From an uncultured Microbacterium sp. (lineage in GTDB: Bacteria > Actinomycetota > Actinomycetes > Actinomycetales > Microbacteriaceae): a DNA stretch of 64,000 bases. The DNA lies in NCBI RefSeq assembly GCF_947489255.1, contig NZ_CANLCY010000003.1, positions 372,001 through 436,000 on the forward strand, given 5' to 3'. Both the position numbers and the translations under genes were made by a program. Below are positions 36,262-45,490 of this stretch, in pieces. The notes under the pieces were generated by a model. That model was not told where the DNA came from and ran no database searches. It saw nothing but the letters and a program-made list of their open reading frames with translations. The first letter of the stretch is position 1, and every line of letters begins with the position of its first letter.

Positions 36262-37718
36262 CCGCGCGTCCGTTCGAGGATCTCGTCGGCGGCGCGGTGG
36301 CCCTGACGGATCGCGCCGTCGACGTGCTGGTACCCGGCGCCGGCCATGTCGCTGCACGCGAGGTGGATCGGCCCGACGGGCTGACGCTGATCGGCGCCGT
36401 AGCGGTGGAGCCCGCCCAGGTCGAAGCTCGCGGCGTACGCCCCGCGGGTCCACTCCTCGGTGCCCCAGTCGCTCTCGTAGTAGACGACCGGGTTCTTCGC
36501 CTCGGGACCGTAGTAGTGCGAGAGCGACTCGAGGATGCGCTCCTTGCGCTCCGCGGCGTTGAGGCGGAACAGGTCGTCGGCGTTCTGGTCGGACACGAAA
36601 CCCACCAGGGTGCCGCGCTCGTCGCCGTGGTTGGTGTTGTCGTACGCCTCGTGGCACAGCTCGTAGGGGCTGAAGACGGTGCCCGACAGGCCCTTGTCGC
36701 GCCAGAACGGCGTCTCGTAGACGGCGTGCACCTTGATCACGAAGCCCATCGAGATGTGCTGGTGCATCTGGTGCTGCAGGCGCGGCATCGGCGGCTCGAA
36801 CGAGATGCGCGAGTAGAGCACGGGGGCGAGGGCGAGGATCGCGAAGCGCGCGCGCACGGTCACGCCGTCGGCGATCACGGTGACGCCCGTGGAGGAGGCG
36901 GTCGCCGCCTCGACGCGAGCGGTCAGGGCGCGCAGGTCGTCGACCCGCTGACCCGTCGCCGCGTTCGCGACGCGCTCGGGGGCGGCGGAGGCGTCGCCCC
37001 AGACGATGCGGCGCACCGGCTGATTCAGCAGGACGTCATCGCCCAGACGCTCGGCGAGCAGCTCGGGCACCTGCTGGAGTCCCCCCGTGACGCGCTTGTC
37101 GAGGATGAAGTCGGCGTCGACGAGGTGGGAGTACGAGCCCGCGGATGCCGCCATGAGCAGCGACTGCAGGAGCGAGAACGTGTGCGTGGGCTTGGTGAGC
37201 ATCGCCGAGCCCGTCGCGAACGCGAGGTTGCGCACGGCCTCGTCGTCGTCGGTCTGCTGACGCAGCCAGGCGTCCCACGAGATCTTGTCCCACTCGGCGG
37301 CTTTCGGGTGCTCCCACGGCTTGTCGGGGTCGATCTCGGCGACCATGGCATCCAGGCGCGCGGTGATCTCGTCGATGACCTTCTCGGTCTCGGGCGCGAC
37401 GGGGAACATCTCCCCCGTGAAGCGCTTGGCCTCGCCGTCGGGGCCGACGTACACGCTGTCGCCCTCGCGGTAGCGGCTGTAGGTGGACAGGCCGAGGTCT
37501 GCGACGGTGTCGATGAGCGCGGTCTGGTCGGGAGAGACCCACTGACCGCCGAGCTCGAGCATCGCGCCGTCGACGACGTCGGTCCACAGGCGTCCGCCCA
37601 CGCGATCGCGGGCCTCCAGGACGGCGACCGACAGGCCGGCCTTGCGCAGGTCGTTGGCCGCGGTGAGACCGGCGGCGCCGGCCCCGATCACGACCACGTC
37701 ACGGGTGATGTCGTCCAT
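36258..37718 (-). CDS. Flavin amine oxidase, putrescine-oxidase-like
   Basis: 486 residues. The FAD dinucleotide motif VVVIGAGAAGLTAANDLRKA begins at residue 8, GGRLWTD and LELGGQWVSPDQ follow, and the C-terminal FAD motif reads GYQHVDGAIRQG. Length and motifs match actinobacterial putrescine oxidases and related monoamine oxidases. Location next to gabT and gabD supports putrescine to 4-aminobutanal. The 4-aminobutanal dehydrogenase step is not separately encoded here, so the GabD-type enzyme may cover it or the gene is elsewhere. ATG 37718 has GAAGGAAG upstream. Confidence 0.85.
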   Translation of the reverse strand: MDDITRDVVVIGAGAAGLTAANDLRKAGLSVAVLEARDRVGGRLWTDVVDGAMLELGGQWVSPDQTALIDTVADLGLSTYSRYREGDSVYVGPDGEAKRFTGEMFPVAPETEKVIDEITARLDAMVAEIDPDKPWEHPKAAEWDKISWDAWLRQQTDDDEAVRNLAFATGSAMLTKPTHTFSLLQSLLMAASAGSYSHLVDADFILDKRVTGGLQQVPELLAERLGDDVLLNQPVRRIVWGDASAAPERVANAATGQRVDDLRALTARVEAATASSTGVTVIADGVTVRARFAILALAPVLYSRISFEPPMPRLQHQMHQHISMGFVIKVHAVYETPFWRDKGLSGTVFSPYELCHEAYDNTNHGDERGTLVGFVSDQNADDLFRLNAAERKERILESLSHYYGPEAKNPVVYYESDWGTEEWTRGAYAASFDLGGLHRYGADQRQPVGPIHLACSDMAGAGYQHVDGAIRQGHRAADEILERTRG

Positions 37719-37806
37719 GGGCACTTCCTTCGTTGTGTCGTTCACGTCTTCGTGGGTGGCCCCGACGGCGGCGGAGTTCGGGTCGACGCCGCCGCCGGGA
37801 CGCGTG

Positions 37807-39156
37807 TCAGCTGCGGGCGAGAGCGGCCGCGACGACGTCGAGGCCCTCGTTCAGCAGGTCGTCGCCGATCGACAGCGGCGGGAGGAATCGGATGACGTTG
37901 CCGTACGTGCCGCACGTGAGCACGATCACGCCCTCGGCGATGGCGGCCTTGGCCACCGCGGAGGTGAGAGCGGCGTCGGGCGCTCCCGTGGTCGGGTCGA
38001 CGAACTCGGCGGCGATCATCGCCCCGTGTCCGCGGACGTCGCCGATGCGCGGATCGCTCTGCTGCAGGGCGTGCAGGCGCCCCTTCAGCACGTCGCCGAT
38101 CTCGCGGGCGCGCTCCACGAACCCCTCGTTCTCGAAGGCGTCGATGGATGCCAGAGCCGCGGCGCACGCGATCGGGTTCCCGCCGTAGGTGCCGCCCAGA
38201 CCGCCCGTGTGGGTGGCATCCATGATCTCGGCACGGCCGGTGACGGCCGCGAGCGGGAGGCCGCCCGCGATGCCCTTGGCGGTGGTGACGAGGTCGGGGA
38301 CGATGCCGAAGTGCTCGCTGGCGAACATCGCGCCGGTGCGGGCGAAGCCCGACTGCACCTCATCCGCGATGAAGACCACACCGTTGTCACGGCACCAGTC
38401 GACGATCGCGTTGAGGAAGCCGTCGGCGGGGACGATGAAGCCGCCCTCGCCCTGGATGGGCTCGATGATGACGGCGGCGAGGTTCTCGGCGCCGACCTGC
38501 TTCTCGATGACCGCGATCGCCTTGGCCGCGGCCTCGGGACCGGTCAGACCGTCGCGGAAGGGGTACGACAGCGGAGCGCGGTAGACCTCGGCCGCGAACG
38601 GGCCGAATCCGCTCTTGTACGGCATGTTCTTCGCCGTGAGCGCCATGGTCAGGTTGGTACGGCCGTGGTAGCCGTGGTCGAACGCGACGACCGCCTGGCG
38701 CTTGGTGTACTTGCGCGCGATCTTGACGGCGTTCTCGACCGCCTCGGCGCCCGAGTTGAACAGCGCGCTCTTCTTGGCGTGATCGCCCGGGGTGAGGCGG
38801 TTGAGGGCCTCGGCCACCGACACGTAGGAGTCGTACGGCGAGATCATGAAGCAGGTGTGGGTGAAGGCGGCGACCTGCTCCTGCACGGCCTTCACGACCG
38901 CGGGGTGGGCGTTGCCGACGCTGGTCACGGCGATGCCCGAGCCGAGGTCGATGAGCGAGTTGCCGTCGGCGTCGACGACCACTCCCCCTCCGGCGGCGAC
39001 CGCCTGGATCGGGACGGTGTGACCGACACCGGATGCCACGGCGGCGGCCTTTCGCTCCAGCAGCTCCTGCGAACGCGGGCCGGGGATGGCGGTGACGATG
39101 CGGCGCTCCTGGGCGAGGGACGGACCGCCGACGAGGGGAAGGGTGTCGAGGCTCAT
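37807..39156 (-). CDS. gabT: 4-aminobutyrate aminotransferase
   Basis: 449 residues, class III PLP aminotransferase. Lys294 in TTAKGIAGGLPLAAV forms the PLP Schiff base, Asp265 in IADEVQSGF contacts the ring nitrogen and NSGAEAVENAVKIAR binds the phosphate. It converts GABA and 2-oxoglutarate to succinate semialdehyde and glutamate. It is the first gene of the minus-strand amine operon and is divergent from the PucR-type regulator, with a CCTGTAC/GTACAGG inverted repeat in the 92-bp gap. Confidence 0.93.
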   Translation of the reverse strand: MSLDTLPLVGGPSLAQERRIVTAIPGPRSQELLERKAAAVASGVGHTVPIQAVAAGGGVVVDADGNSLIDLGSGIAVTSVGNAHPAVVKAVQEQVAAFTHTCFMISPYDSYVSVAEALNRLTPGDHAKKSALFNSGAEAVENAVKIARKYTKRQAVVAFDHGYHGRTNLTMALTAKNMPYKSGFGPFAAEVYRAPLSYPFRDGLTGPEAAAKAIAVIEKQVGAENLAAVIIEPIQGEGGFIVPADGFLNAIVDWCRDNGVVFIADEVQSGFARTGAMFASEHFGIVPDLVTTAKGIAGGLPLAAVTGRAEIMDATHTGGLGGTYGGNPIACAAALASIDAFENEGFVERAREIGDVLKGRLHALQQSDPRIGDVRGHGAMIAAEFVDPTTGAPDAALTSAVAKAAIAEGVIVLTCGTYGNVIRFLPPLSIGDDLLNEGLDVVAAALARS

Positions 39157-39200
39157 GGCGGTGATGCTACGGACGCCGCGCCGCGAGCCGCACTCTCCTG

Positions 39201-39241
39201 CCTGTACAGTCGCAGGCGCCGTCGTATACGAGTCGTACAGG
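39201..39241. promoter_or_regulatory. Divergent gabT/pucR-type control region with inverted repeat
   Basis: CCTGTAC (39201-39207) and GTACAGG (39235-39241) form a 7-bp inverted repeat 27 bp apart. TGTACA (39203) and TATACG (39225) are spaced 16 bp and can serve as a promoter for the regulator. The repeats are good candidates for the regulator's own sites. Confidence 0.55.
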
Positions 39242-39248
39242 AGCTGTC

Positions 39249-40781
39249 ATGGCCGACACCACCCCCGCCCCGCCCAGCCTGCGCGCGCTCCTGTCCCGCC
39301 GCGACCTGCACCTGCGGCTGGTGGCCGACGACGACCTGGCTCCCGGCATCCTGGATCGCCCCGTGCGATGGGTGCACTCGAGCGACCTCGCCGATCCGAC
39401 GCCCTTCCTCAGCGAGGGTCTCGTGCTGCTGACCACCGGCACCCAGTTCGGCGAGGCCACCGCCGCCGACTACGACGCCTACGTCGGCCGTCTGATCGCG
39501 CGCGGCGTGCAGGGCCTGGGCTTCGGCACGGAGGTCGTGCGCGACGGCATCCCCGCTCCCCTCGTCGATGCGTGCCGGCGGGCCGGGATGCCGCTGTTCG
39601 AGGTGCCGTACCGCACGCCCTTCATCGCCGTGGCGCGGGCGGGTGCCGAGGCGATCGCCGCCGACGCGTACGCGCGTCGCAGCTGGTCGCTCGCCGCTCA
39701 ACGCGCGGTGTCGCTCGCCGCGCTGCGCCCCGACGGTCTCTCGGCCACGCTCGCCGAGCTCTCGCGACAGCTCGACTGCTGGGTGGGGCTGTACGACGCG
39801 GCGGGGGCGCTGCGCACCGCCTTCCCCGCGGGCGCCCTGCCCGCAGCCGCCGCCGACGCCCTCGCCGCGGAGGTCACGACCATGCTCCGCCGCGGCACGC
39901 GCGCCGCGGGATCGCTCGACGCCGGCGGTCGCGCCGTGAGCGTGCAGACGTTGGGACGCGGCGGGCACCTGCGCGGCGCGCTGGCCATCGAAGCCTCCGA
40001 TCTCGACCACGAAGCCCGGAGCGTCGTGACCGCCGTCGTCGCCATGGCGGCCCTCGCGCTGGAGCAGCAGGACGGCCTGGGTCGGGCGATCGGCACCTTC
40101 CGCGCGGGTCTCGTGCAGTCCCTGACGACCGGCGACCCCACCCTCGCCCGCCGCTCGACACGCGATCTGTTCGGCCCGCTGCCGACGGCTCCGGTCGTGG
40201 TGGCACTGACGCCGCCCTCGGCTCTCCGGTCGACCGCGCTGACCGAGTGGCTCGAGACCCGCGCGCACGAGCAGCGCGGCGAGCTGTTCTTCGGTCGCGG
40301 CGACGACGGGGTCGTGCTGGTGGTGCCCGCGTCGGCGCGGTCGCCGCTGGAGGCGATCGCCGAACGCTTCGAAATGGTCGTGGGGTGCTCGGCCCCGACG
40401 GGATACGACGCGTTCTCCCGCGCGCTGACCCAGGCCCGGACCGCGCGCGACCGTTCGGACGATGTCGGCCTGGCCGACTTCTCCGACACCGCACGGGCCG
40501 GGCTCCTGCCGGCACTGGATTCGGAGGCGGCGCGGACGGTCGCCGCCGGCGCGCTGGCTCCGCTGCGTCAGCATGACGAGAGGGAGGGCTCGTCGTTGGT
40601 CGACACCCTCGACGCGTGGCTCGCGCACGACTGCTCGCACGAGGCGACGGCGGCAGCGCTCGGCATCCATCGCCATACCGTCCGGGCGCGTGTCGCCCTC
40701 GCGCAGCGCGTGTTGGGGCGCGACCTGTCGTCGTTCGCCGCCCGCGCGGAGCTGTGGACGGCGCTGCGGCTCGCGGGGTAG
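39249..40781 (+). CDS. PucR-family transcriptional regulator of the GABA/putrescine operon
   Basis: 510 residues. N-terminal PucR domain (about 8-140; RHLLADD-type region with VRWVHSSDLADPTPFLSEG), a middle GGDEF-like CdaR region, and a C-terminal helix-turn-helix (about 455-500; HEATAAALGIHRHTVRARV). Such regulators activate purine, allantoin or GABA catabolism genes in response to the substrate. Divergence from gabT suggests it controls the five-gene minus-strand operon. The short spacing to gabT leaves one shared control region. Confidence 0.87.
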   Translation: MADTTPAPPSLRALLSRRDLHLRLVADDDLAPGILDRPVRWVHSSDLADPTPFLSEGLVLLTTGTQFGEATAADYDAYVGRLIARGVQGLGFGTEVVRDGIPAPLVDACRRAGMPLFEVPYRTPFIAVARAGAEAIAADAYARRSWSLAAQRAVSLAALRPDGLSATLAELSRQLDCWVGLYDAAGALRTAFPAGALPAAAADALAAEVTTMLRRGTRAAGSLDAGGRAVSVQTLGRGGHLRGALAIEASDLDHEARSVVTAVVAMAALALEQQDGLGRAIGTFRAGLVQSLTTGDPTLARRSTRDLFGPLPTAPVVVALTPPSALRSTALTEWLETRAHEQRGELFFGRGDDGVVLVVPASARSPLEAIAERFEMVVGCSAPTGYDAFSRALTQARTARDRSDDVGLADFSDTARAGLLPALDSEAARTVAAGALAPLRQHDEREGSSLVDTLDAWLAHDCSHEATAAALGIHRHTVRARVALAQRVLGRDLSSFAARAELWTALRLAG

Positions 40782-40803
40782 ACGGGGCGCGGCGCCCGCG
40801 GGG

Positions 40804-40841
40804 CGGGATGCGGTGGGCGGGGCGGGATGCGGTGGGCGGGG
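40804..40841. repeat. 19-bp direct repeat, two copies
   Basis: CGGGATGCGGTGGGCGGGG occurs at 40804 and 40823. It follows the PucR-type gene and precedes the first P1 palindrome. Confidence 0.7.
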
Positions 40842-40862
40842 CGGCGGCGGCACGTGATGCGG

Positions 40863-40948
40863 CGTGCACAACGGCGGGGGAATCTCCGACACGCCGGCCA
40901 CCCTGCGACGTCGCGCGGCGTGTCGACTGAACGCCCCGCCGATGTGCA
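40863..40948. repeat. P1 palindrome, copy upstream of the first AbiEi/DUF559 gene
   Basis: Left arm 40863-40895 begins GTGCACAACGGCGGGG and ends CGACACGCCG; right arm 40915-40948 is its near complement, with a 19-nt loop. Both ends carry the GTGCAC palindrome. Two related copies lie on the other side of the gene (42001-42079 and 42125-42206). Confidence 0.85.
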
Positions 40949-41048
40949 CGGGGCGAGGGGTTTCGGACCTGTCCTCCCCAGGGCCGAGTTCTCCACGACC
41001 GGTGGTCGAGCCCCGGTGCGCGGCGGTCGGAGGCGGCATCGTCGAGGG

Positions 41049-41876
41049 ATGTGCACGCGACAGACCCCGATCCGGAGGTATGCCGAGCTGCGTTCGGACG
41101 GGCTCTCCCGACGCGCCATCGCGGCTGCGGTGTCGTCCGGCGCACTGTTGCACCTCCGTCGCGGCGTGTATGCCGAGGCGGGAGCCTGTCCGCCCGTCGT
41201 CGCAGCGGCTCGGCACGGCGGCGCGCTCGCCTGCGTGACGGCGGCACGACACCTCGGGCTGTGGGTGCTGGAAGCCACCGACGACGTCCATGTATGGATG
41301 CACGGCGCGGGACACGTGCGCGCGCACGACCCCTGCGCTTGTCGACCGCATTGGGATGACGTGTCGACCGCCCGCGGTTTCGCCCCTCCTGCGATCGCGG
41401 TCGTGCTCCGCCAGATCCTGCGGTGCCGCGGTGTGGAGGAGTTCTTCGTGGCGCTCGAGTCGTCGTTGCGTCAGCTCCTTCTCACCGCCGCCGACCGCAC
41501 GTGGCTTCACGAGAACGTGAACGACCTCGGGCGTGAGGCGCTGGCATTCGCACGGTCGGATGCCGACAGCGGCCTCGAGTCCCTCGTGCGATGGCGACTG
41601 CGCAACCACCAGCTCGACGTCCGTACGCAGGTGCGTGTGATCTCGGTCGGGCGCGTCGACCTCCTCATCGGCGACTGCCTCATCATCGAGGCCGATGGAG
41701 CGCCCTTCCACGACGGCGCGAGCCAGCGACACCGCGACCTGCGCCGCGACGCGCACGCGGCCGCGTGGGGCTACGTCACCCTCCGGTTCGACTACGCGCT
41801 CATCGTGCACGACTGGCCGACGGTCGAGCTGGCCATCCTCGCCTACGTCGATCGCGGACTGCACCGCTCTCGCTGA
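41049..41876 (+). CDS. AbiEi-like antitoxin/DUF559-type (VSR-fold) protein, palindrome-flanked
   Basis: 275 residues from ATG 41049. The N-terminus (1-45; RRYAELRSDGLSRRAIAAAV) is a winged-helix of the AbiEi antitoxin N-terminal type. The C-terminal 100 residues look like DUF559/VSR-type PD-(D/E)XK nucleases: Glu177, Asp204 in SVGRVDLLIGD, Glu214 and Asp216 in LIIEADG and a basic/acidic helix RHRDLRRDAHAAA. Such proteins are frequent and multicopy in this family, of unknown role; no partner toxin is adjacent. It stands alone between P1 palindromes. No ribosome site is obvious; CATCGT six bases upstream could give a leaderless mRNA. Confidence 0.78.
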   Translation: MCTRQTPIRRYAELRSDGLSRRAIAAAVSSGALLHLRRGVYAEAGACPPVVAAARHGGALACVTAARHLGLWVLEATDDVHVWMHGAGHVRAHDPCACRPHWDDVSTARGFAPPAIAVVLRQILRCRGVEEFFVALESSLRQLLLTAADRTWLHENVNDLGREALAFARSDADSGLESLVRWRLRNHQLDVRTQVRVISVGRVDLLIGDCLIIEADGAPFHDGASQRHRDLRRDAHAAAWGYVTLRFDYALIVHDWPTVELAILAYVDRGLHRSR

Positions 41877-42000
41877 GCCGAGCGCCGACACGCCACCGGG
41901 CGGTTCTCCTTGACGGGCCTCCGGGCGACGAGACCCACGGGAGGCCGAGCTCGACGGTGAGAAACGCACCGACCGAACTCGATGCGGGGCGGCCGGGCGA

Positions 42001-42079
42001 AGCGGCGGGAGATCCCCCGACACGCCGCCGCACGGCATCCACCCCCGGCGTGTCCGGGCGAAGGCCCGCCGCTGTGCAT
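42001..42079. repeat. P1 palindrome, first downstream copy
   Basis: CCGACACGCCG (ending 42027) and CGGCGTGTCCGGG (from 42046) form the inner stem; the right arm continues through GGCCCGCCGCTGTGCA. The outer part of the left arm is shortened relative to the other copies. Confidence 0.8.
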
Positions 42080-42124
42080 ACGGCCCGCCGACAGCGGGCA
42101 CCCCGACCTTGGGAGCCCGACGCA

Positions 42125-42206
42125 GCACAACGGCGGGGAATCTCCCCGACACGCCGCCGCACGGCATCCACCCCCGGCGTGTCCGGGCGAAGGCCCGCCG
42201 TTGTGC
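42125..42206. repeat. P1 palindrome, second downstream copy
   Basis: Left arm 42125-42156 and right arm 42175-42206 match at 27 of 32 positions around an 18-nt loop. It shares GCACAACGGCGGG with the copy at 40863 and its inner half is identical to the copy at 42001. The 380-bp gap 41877-42255 is filled mainly by these two elements and contains no gene that I can support. Confidence 0.85.
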
Positions 42207-42255
42207 ACAGCCGCACACCCCACGACGACACGGGTCCGCACGTCCGCGACGCCGG

Positions 42256-43734
42256 TCACTCCAACGGGGCGTGCGCCTCCAGGAACTCGTACAGCTCGGT
42301 CGTGTCGACCCCCGGGAACGACCCCGTCGGCAGCGTCGCGAGCAGCGTCCGCGGCGTGCGCACGTTCGGCCATGCCTGTCCGCGCCACGCGTTCTCGAGC
42401 GAGGCCGGCGGCCGACGGCAGCACGTCTCGACGGCGTGCCGCGAGACGCCGCGGTTCGGGGTGTCTCGGCCGCGGAACCAGCGCGTGTCGTCGAAGCGCA
42501 CGCCCACGCTCACCGAGTGCGCGCCCTCGCTGGACTGCTCAACGCGGGCGGTGCACCAGTAGGTGCCGTTGCCGGTGTCGGTGTACTGGTAGTACGGGTT
42601 GAACCGGTCGTGCTCGTCGAAGACGACGCGGCTCGTCCACCGCCGGCAGCACATCTGGCCCTCGATCGAGCCCAGGCGATCGGTCGGGAAGTTCACGTCG
42701 TCGTTCTCGTACGCCTTCGTGATCGTCCCCGACTCGTGCACCTTCAGGAAGTGCACGGGGATGCCGAGGTGCACTGTCGCGAGGTTCGTGAAACGGTGCG
42801 CGGCCGTCTCGTACGACACCGAATACGCGTCGCGCAGGTCTTCGATGCTGAGCGTGCGCCGCTCCTTCGCCTCGCGAAGCGTCGGGACGACGTGCGCCTC
42901 GGGCATGAGCAGGGCCCCGGTGAGGTAGTTCGTCTCGACGCGCTGGCGCAGGAATTCGTCGTAGCTGGTCGGCTCCCCGTGGCCGAGGATGCGGCTCGAC
43001 AATGCCTGCAGCACCGCGGCGCGGGGATCGCCCTTCGCGACGGTGGTCGAGAGGTAGAGGCGGCCGTTCCTGGCATCCGCGATGCTCCGCGTCGACGACG
43101 GCAGGTCCGGCACGTAGTGCAGGGTGAAGCCGAGGTGCGCCGCGATGTCGCTCGCCCCGCGCTGCGTCAGGGGCCCGCCGGGGTGCTCGATCGCCTCGAG
43201 AATTCCGGATGCCACGCGCTCGAGCTCCGGGAAGTGGTTGTCCTGCGTGCGCATCAGGCGGCGCAGGGCGACATTGGCGCGCCGGGCCTCTTCGGGCGTG
43301 GCGGAGCGCTCCTCGCGGAGGCGTTCGATCTCGGCCTGCAGCGCGAGCATGGCTGTGAGTGCTTCGTCGGGCACCGACCGCCCCACGCGGAAGGGAGCGA
43401 TGCCGAGCGCCTGGAAGGTCTGACCGCGCATCGCCCGCTCGACCGAGAGCTCCAGGGTGGCGCGGGCGTCGAGGGGCTCGGCATCCAGCAGCTGATCGAG
43501 TCGGCACGCCAGCGCGCGGGCGATCGCCTGCAGCTGCGTGAGCTTCGCCTCGCGGCGGCCGTTCTCGATCATCGACATCTGGCTGGGGGCGCGCCCGACC
43601 GCGGCGGCGAGGTCGTCGAGCGTCATGCCCCGCGCGGTGCGCAGCTGCCGGATGCGGCGGCCGATGGTGAGGGTGTCCACCTCCCCATCGTCGAGCGGGA
43701 GGGATGCCGAGGAAGCGGTGACGCCGGTGTCCAT
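42256..43734 (-). CDS. ramB: RamB-type regulator of acetate/glyoxylate metabolism (XRE plus ImmA/IrrE-like domain)
   Basis: 492 residues. XRE helix-turn-helix at about 25-80 ([35 protein letters not shown]), a central ImmA/IrrE-type domain whose HEXXH motif is not kept (SSRILGHG), then a Cys-rich C-terminal domain ([16 protein letters not shown]). This is the architecture of RamB, which in Corynebacterium glutamicum represses aceA and aceB. It is divergent from aceA, with a perfect 18-bp palindrome between, so the same role is likely. ATG 43734 is preceded by GAGAA. Confidence 0.85.
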   Translation of the reverse strand: MDTGVTASSASLPLDDGEVDTLTIGRRIRQLRTARGMTLDDLAAAVGRAPSQMSMIENGRREAKLTQLQAIARALACRLDQLLDAEPLDARATLELSVERAMRGQTFQALGIAPFRVGRSVPDEALTAMLALQAEIERLREERSATPEEARRANVALRRLMRTQDNHFPELERVASGILEAIEHPGGPLTQRGASDIAAHLGFTLHYVPDLPSSTRSIADARNGRLYLSTTVAKGDPRAAVLQALSSRILGHGEPTSYDEFLRQRVETNYLTGALLMPEAHVVPTLREAKERRTLSIEDLRDAYSVSYETAAHRFTNLATVHLGIPVHFLKVHESGTITKAYENDDVNFPTDRLGSIEGQMCCRRWTSRVVFDEHDRFNPYYQYTDTGNGTYWCTARVEQSSEGAHSVSVGVRFDDTRWFRGRDTPNRGVSRHAVETCCRRPPASLENAWRGQAWPNVRTPRTLLATLPTGSFPGVDTTELYEFLEAHAPLE

Positions 43735-43756
43735 ATGCGAGGTTCTCACGAAAACA

Positions 43757-43774
43757 GAAGATCGCGCGATCTTC
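43757..43774. promoter_or_regulatory. 18-bp perfect palindrome between ramB and aceA
   Basis: GAAGATCGCGCGATCTTC is a perfect inverted repeat in the 128-bp divergent region, 88 bp before aceA and 22 bp before ramB. It is a candidate operator, though it does not resemble the C. glutamicum RamB site (A/T-rich with TTTGCAAA). Confidence 0.6.
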
Positions 43775-43862
43775 ACCGCATGAACACCGGTTCCGTACGC
43801 GTTTCTTCGCTCACAGTGGTCGTCACGGGGCACCGCCGCCCCGCCACCCGAAGGAGGACGAC

Positions 43863-45179
43863 ATGACGATCCAGGCCACCCCCGCCCAGCAGCCCCTGCG
43901 CCCCGGCGACCAGACCGAGACCGCCGATGAGATCCGCGCCGCGTGGGAGAACGATCCGCGGTGGGACGGCATCGAGCGCACGTACTCGGCCGAGGACGTC
44001 GTCCGCCTGCGCGGCAGCGTCCGGGAGGAGTCCACCCTCGCCCGCCGCGGGGCCGAGAACCTCTGGAACCTCCTCCACACCGAGGAGTACATCCGGGCCC
44101 TCGGCGCCTACACCGGGGGTCAGGCCGTGCAGCAGGTACGCGCGGGGCTGAAGGCCATCTACCTCAGCGGCTGGCAGGTCGCCGCCGACGGCAACCTCGC
44201 GGGCCAGACCTACCCCGACCAGAGCCTCTACCCCGCCAACAGCGTGCCCGCGGTCGTCCGCCGCATCAACAACGCCCTCCTGCGTCAGGACCAGATCGAG
44301 CGCGCCGAGGGTGAGATCACGCAGGACTGGCTCGCCCCGATCGTCGCGGATGCCGAGGCCGGCTTCGGCGGACCGCTCAACGCCTACGAGCTGGCGCAGT
44401 CGCTGATCGCGGCCGGGGCCGCCGGCATCCACTGGGAGGACCAGCTCGCGAGCGAGAAGAAGTGCGGCCACCTCGGCGGCAAGGTGCTCGTTCCGATCCA
44501 GCAGCACATCCGCACCCTCAACGCCGCGCGCCTCGCCGCCGACGTCGCGGGGGTGTCGACGGTGATCATCGCCCGCACCGATGCGCTGGCCGCCGACCTG
44601 CTCACCAGCGACGTCGACCCGAGGGATGCCGAGTTCCTCACCGGCGAGCGCACGACCGAGGGCTTCTACCGCGTGCGACCGGGGCTCGACTCGGTCATCG
44701 CGCGCGGCCTGGCCTTCGCCCCCTACGCCGACCTGCTGTGGGTGGAGACCGGCGAGCCCGACATCGAACTCGCCCGCGCCTTCGCCGAGGCGATCCACGC
44801 CCGCTACCCGGGCAAGAAGCTCGCCTACAACTGCTCGCCGAGCTTCAACTGGAAGCGCCACCTCGACGATGAGCAGATCGCCACGTTCCAGGCCGACCTG
44901 GCCGCCCTCGGCTACGCCTTCCAGTTCATCACCCTGGCCGGATTCCACGCCGTCAACCACTCGATGTTCGACCTCGCCCGCGGTTACGCCGAGCGCGCCA
45001 TGAGCGCGTACGTCGAGCTGCAGGAGGCCGAGTTCGCCGCCGAAGCCGACGGCTACACCGCCACGCGCCACCAGCGCGAAGCGGGCACCGGCTACTTCGA
45101 CGTCGTCTCCACCGCGCTCAACCCCGACAGCGCGACCCTCGCCCTGGCCGGCTCGACCGAGACCGCCCAGTTCCACTGA
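43863..45179 (+). CDS. aceA: Isocitrate lyase
   Basis: 438 residues, the short bacterial form. The catalytic loop [13 protein letters not shown] places the active-site Cys at 201; the metal-binding region ([17 protein letters not shown]), and [14 protein letters not shown] are also present. It cleaves isocitrate to succinate and glyoxylate, the first step of the glyoxylate shunt used on acetate or fatty acids. A strong AGGAGGACGAC ribosome site precedes ATG 43863. aceB follows after a 311-bp repeat-filled gap. Confidence 0.97.
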   Translation: MTIQATPAQQPLRPGDQTETADEIRAAWENDPRWDGIERTYSAEDVVRLRGSVREESTLARRGAENLWNLLHTEEYIRALGAYTGGQAVQQVRAGLKAIYLSGWQVAADGNLAGQTYPDQSLYPANSVPAVVRRINNALLRQDQIERAEGEITQDWLAPIVADAEAGFGGPLNAYELAQSLIAAGAAGIHWEDQLASEKKCGHLGGKVLVPIQQHIRTLNAARLAADVAGVSTVIIARTDALAADLLTSDVDPRDAEFLTGERTTEGFYRVRPGLDSVIARGLAFAPYADLLWVETGEPDIELARAFAEAIHARYPGKKLAYNCSPSFNWKRHLDDEQIATFQADLAALGYAFQFITLAGFHAVNHSMFDLARGYAERAMSAYVELQEAEFAAEADGYTATRHQREAGTGYFDVVSTALNPDSATLALAGSTETAQFH

Positions 45180-45210
45180 TCCGGGCGACGCCCTCGCCCC
45201 TTCCCTCGAA

Positions 45211-45293
45211 CCTCGTCCCACTTATGGCGGACCTCGTCCCACACATGGCCACTCGGGCCGCCCCCGAGGAGCCATCTTCGGGACACGGTCTGC
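45211..45293. repeat. P4 element, copy 1 (83 bp with hairpin)
   Basis: Begins CCTCGTCCCACTTATGGCGG and holds a hairpin with 22-nt arms (45236-45257 and 45263-45284, 17 of 22 matching) and a 5-nt loop. A second 83-bp copy is at 45367-45449. It lies 31 bp after the aceA stop. Confidence 0.82.
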
Positions 45294-45300
45294 ACGCGGC

Positions 45301-45360
45301 CCACCCCGCCGCGCCCCTCTCCGCTGCGCTCCACCCCGCCGCGCCCCTCTCCGCTGCGCA
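45301..45360. repeat. 30-bp tandem duplication between P4 copies
   Basis: CCACCCCGCCGCGCCCCTCT followed by CCGCTGCGC is present twice head to tail (45301-45330, 45331-45360), identical except the last base. Confidence 0.88.
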
Positions 45361-45366
45361 CCGCCA

Positions 45367-45449
45367 CCTCGTCCCACTTATCGCGGACCATGTCCCACAT
45401 ATGGCCACTCGGGCCGCCCCCGAGTAGCCATTTTCGGGACATGGTCTGC
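45367..45449. repeat. P4 element, copy 2 (83 bp with hairpin)
   Basis: Same length and start as the copy at 45211. The hairpin arms match at 18 of 22 positions. The two copies differ at compensating places in the stem (for example CATCTTCGGG versus CATTTTCGGG), and copy 2 ends 41 bp before aceB, so it may form part of the aceB leader. A TACAGA at 45469-45474 is a possible aceB -10. Confidence 0.82.
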
Positions 45450-45490
45450 GGGAGAGGGGCGGAGCGCGATACAGACAGAAAGCCAGGACC

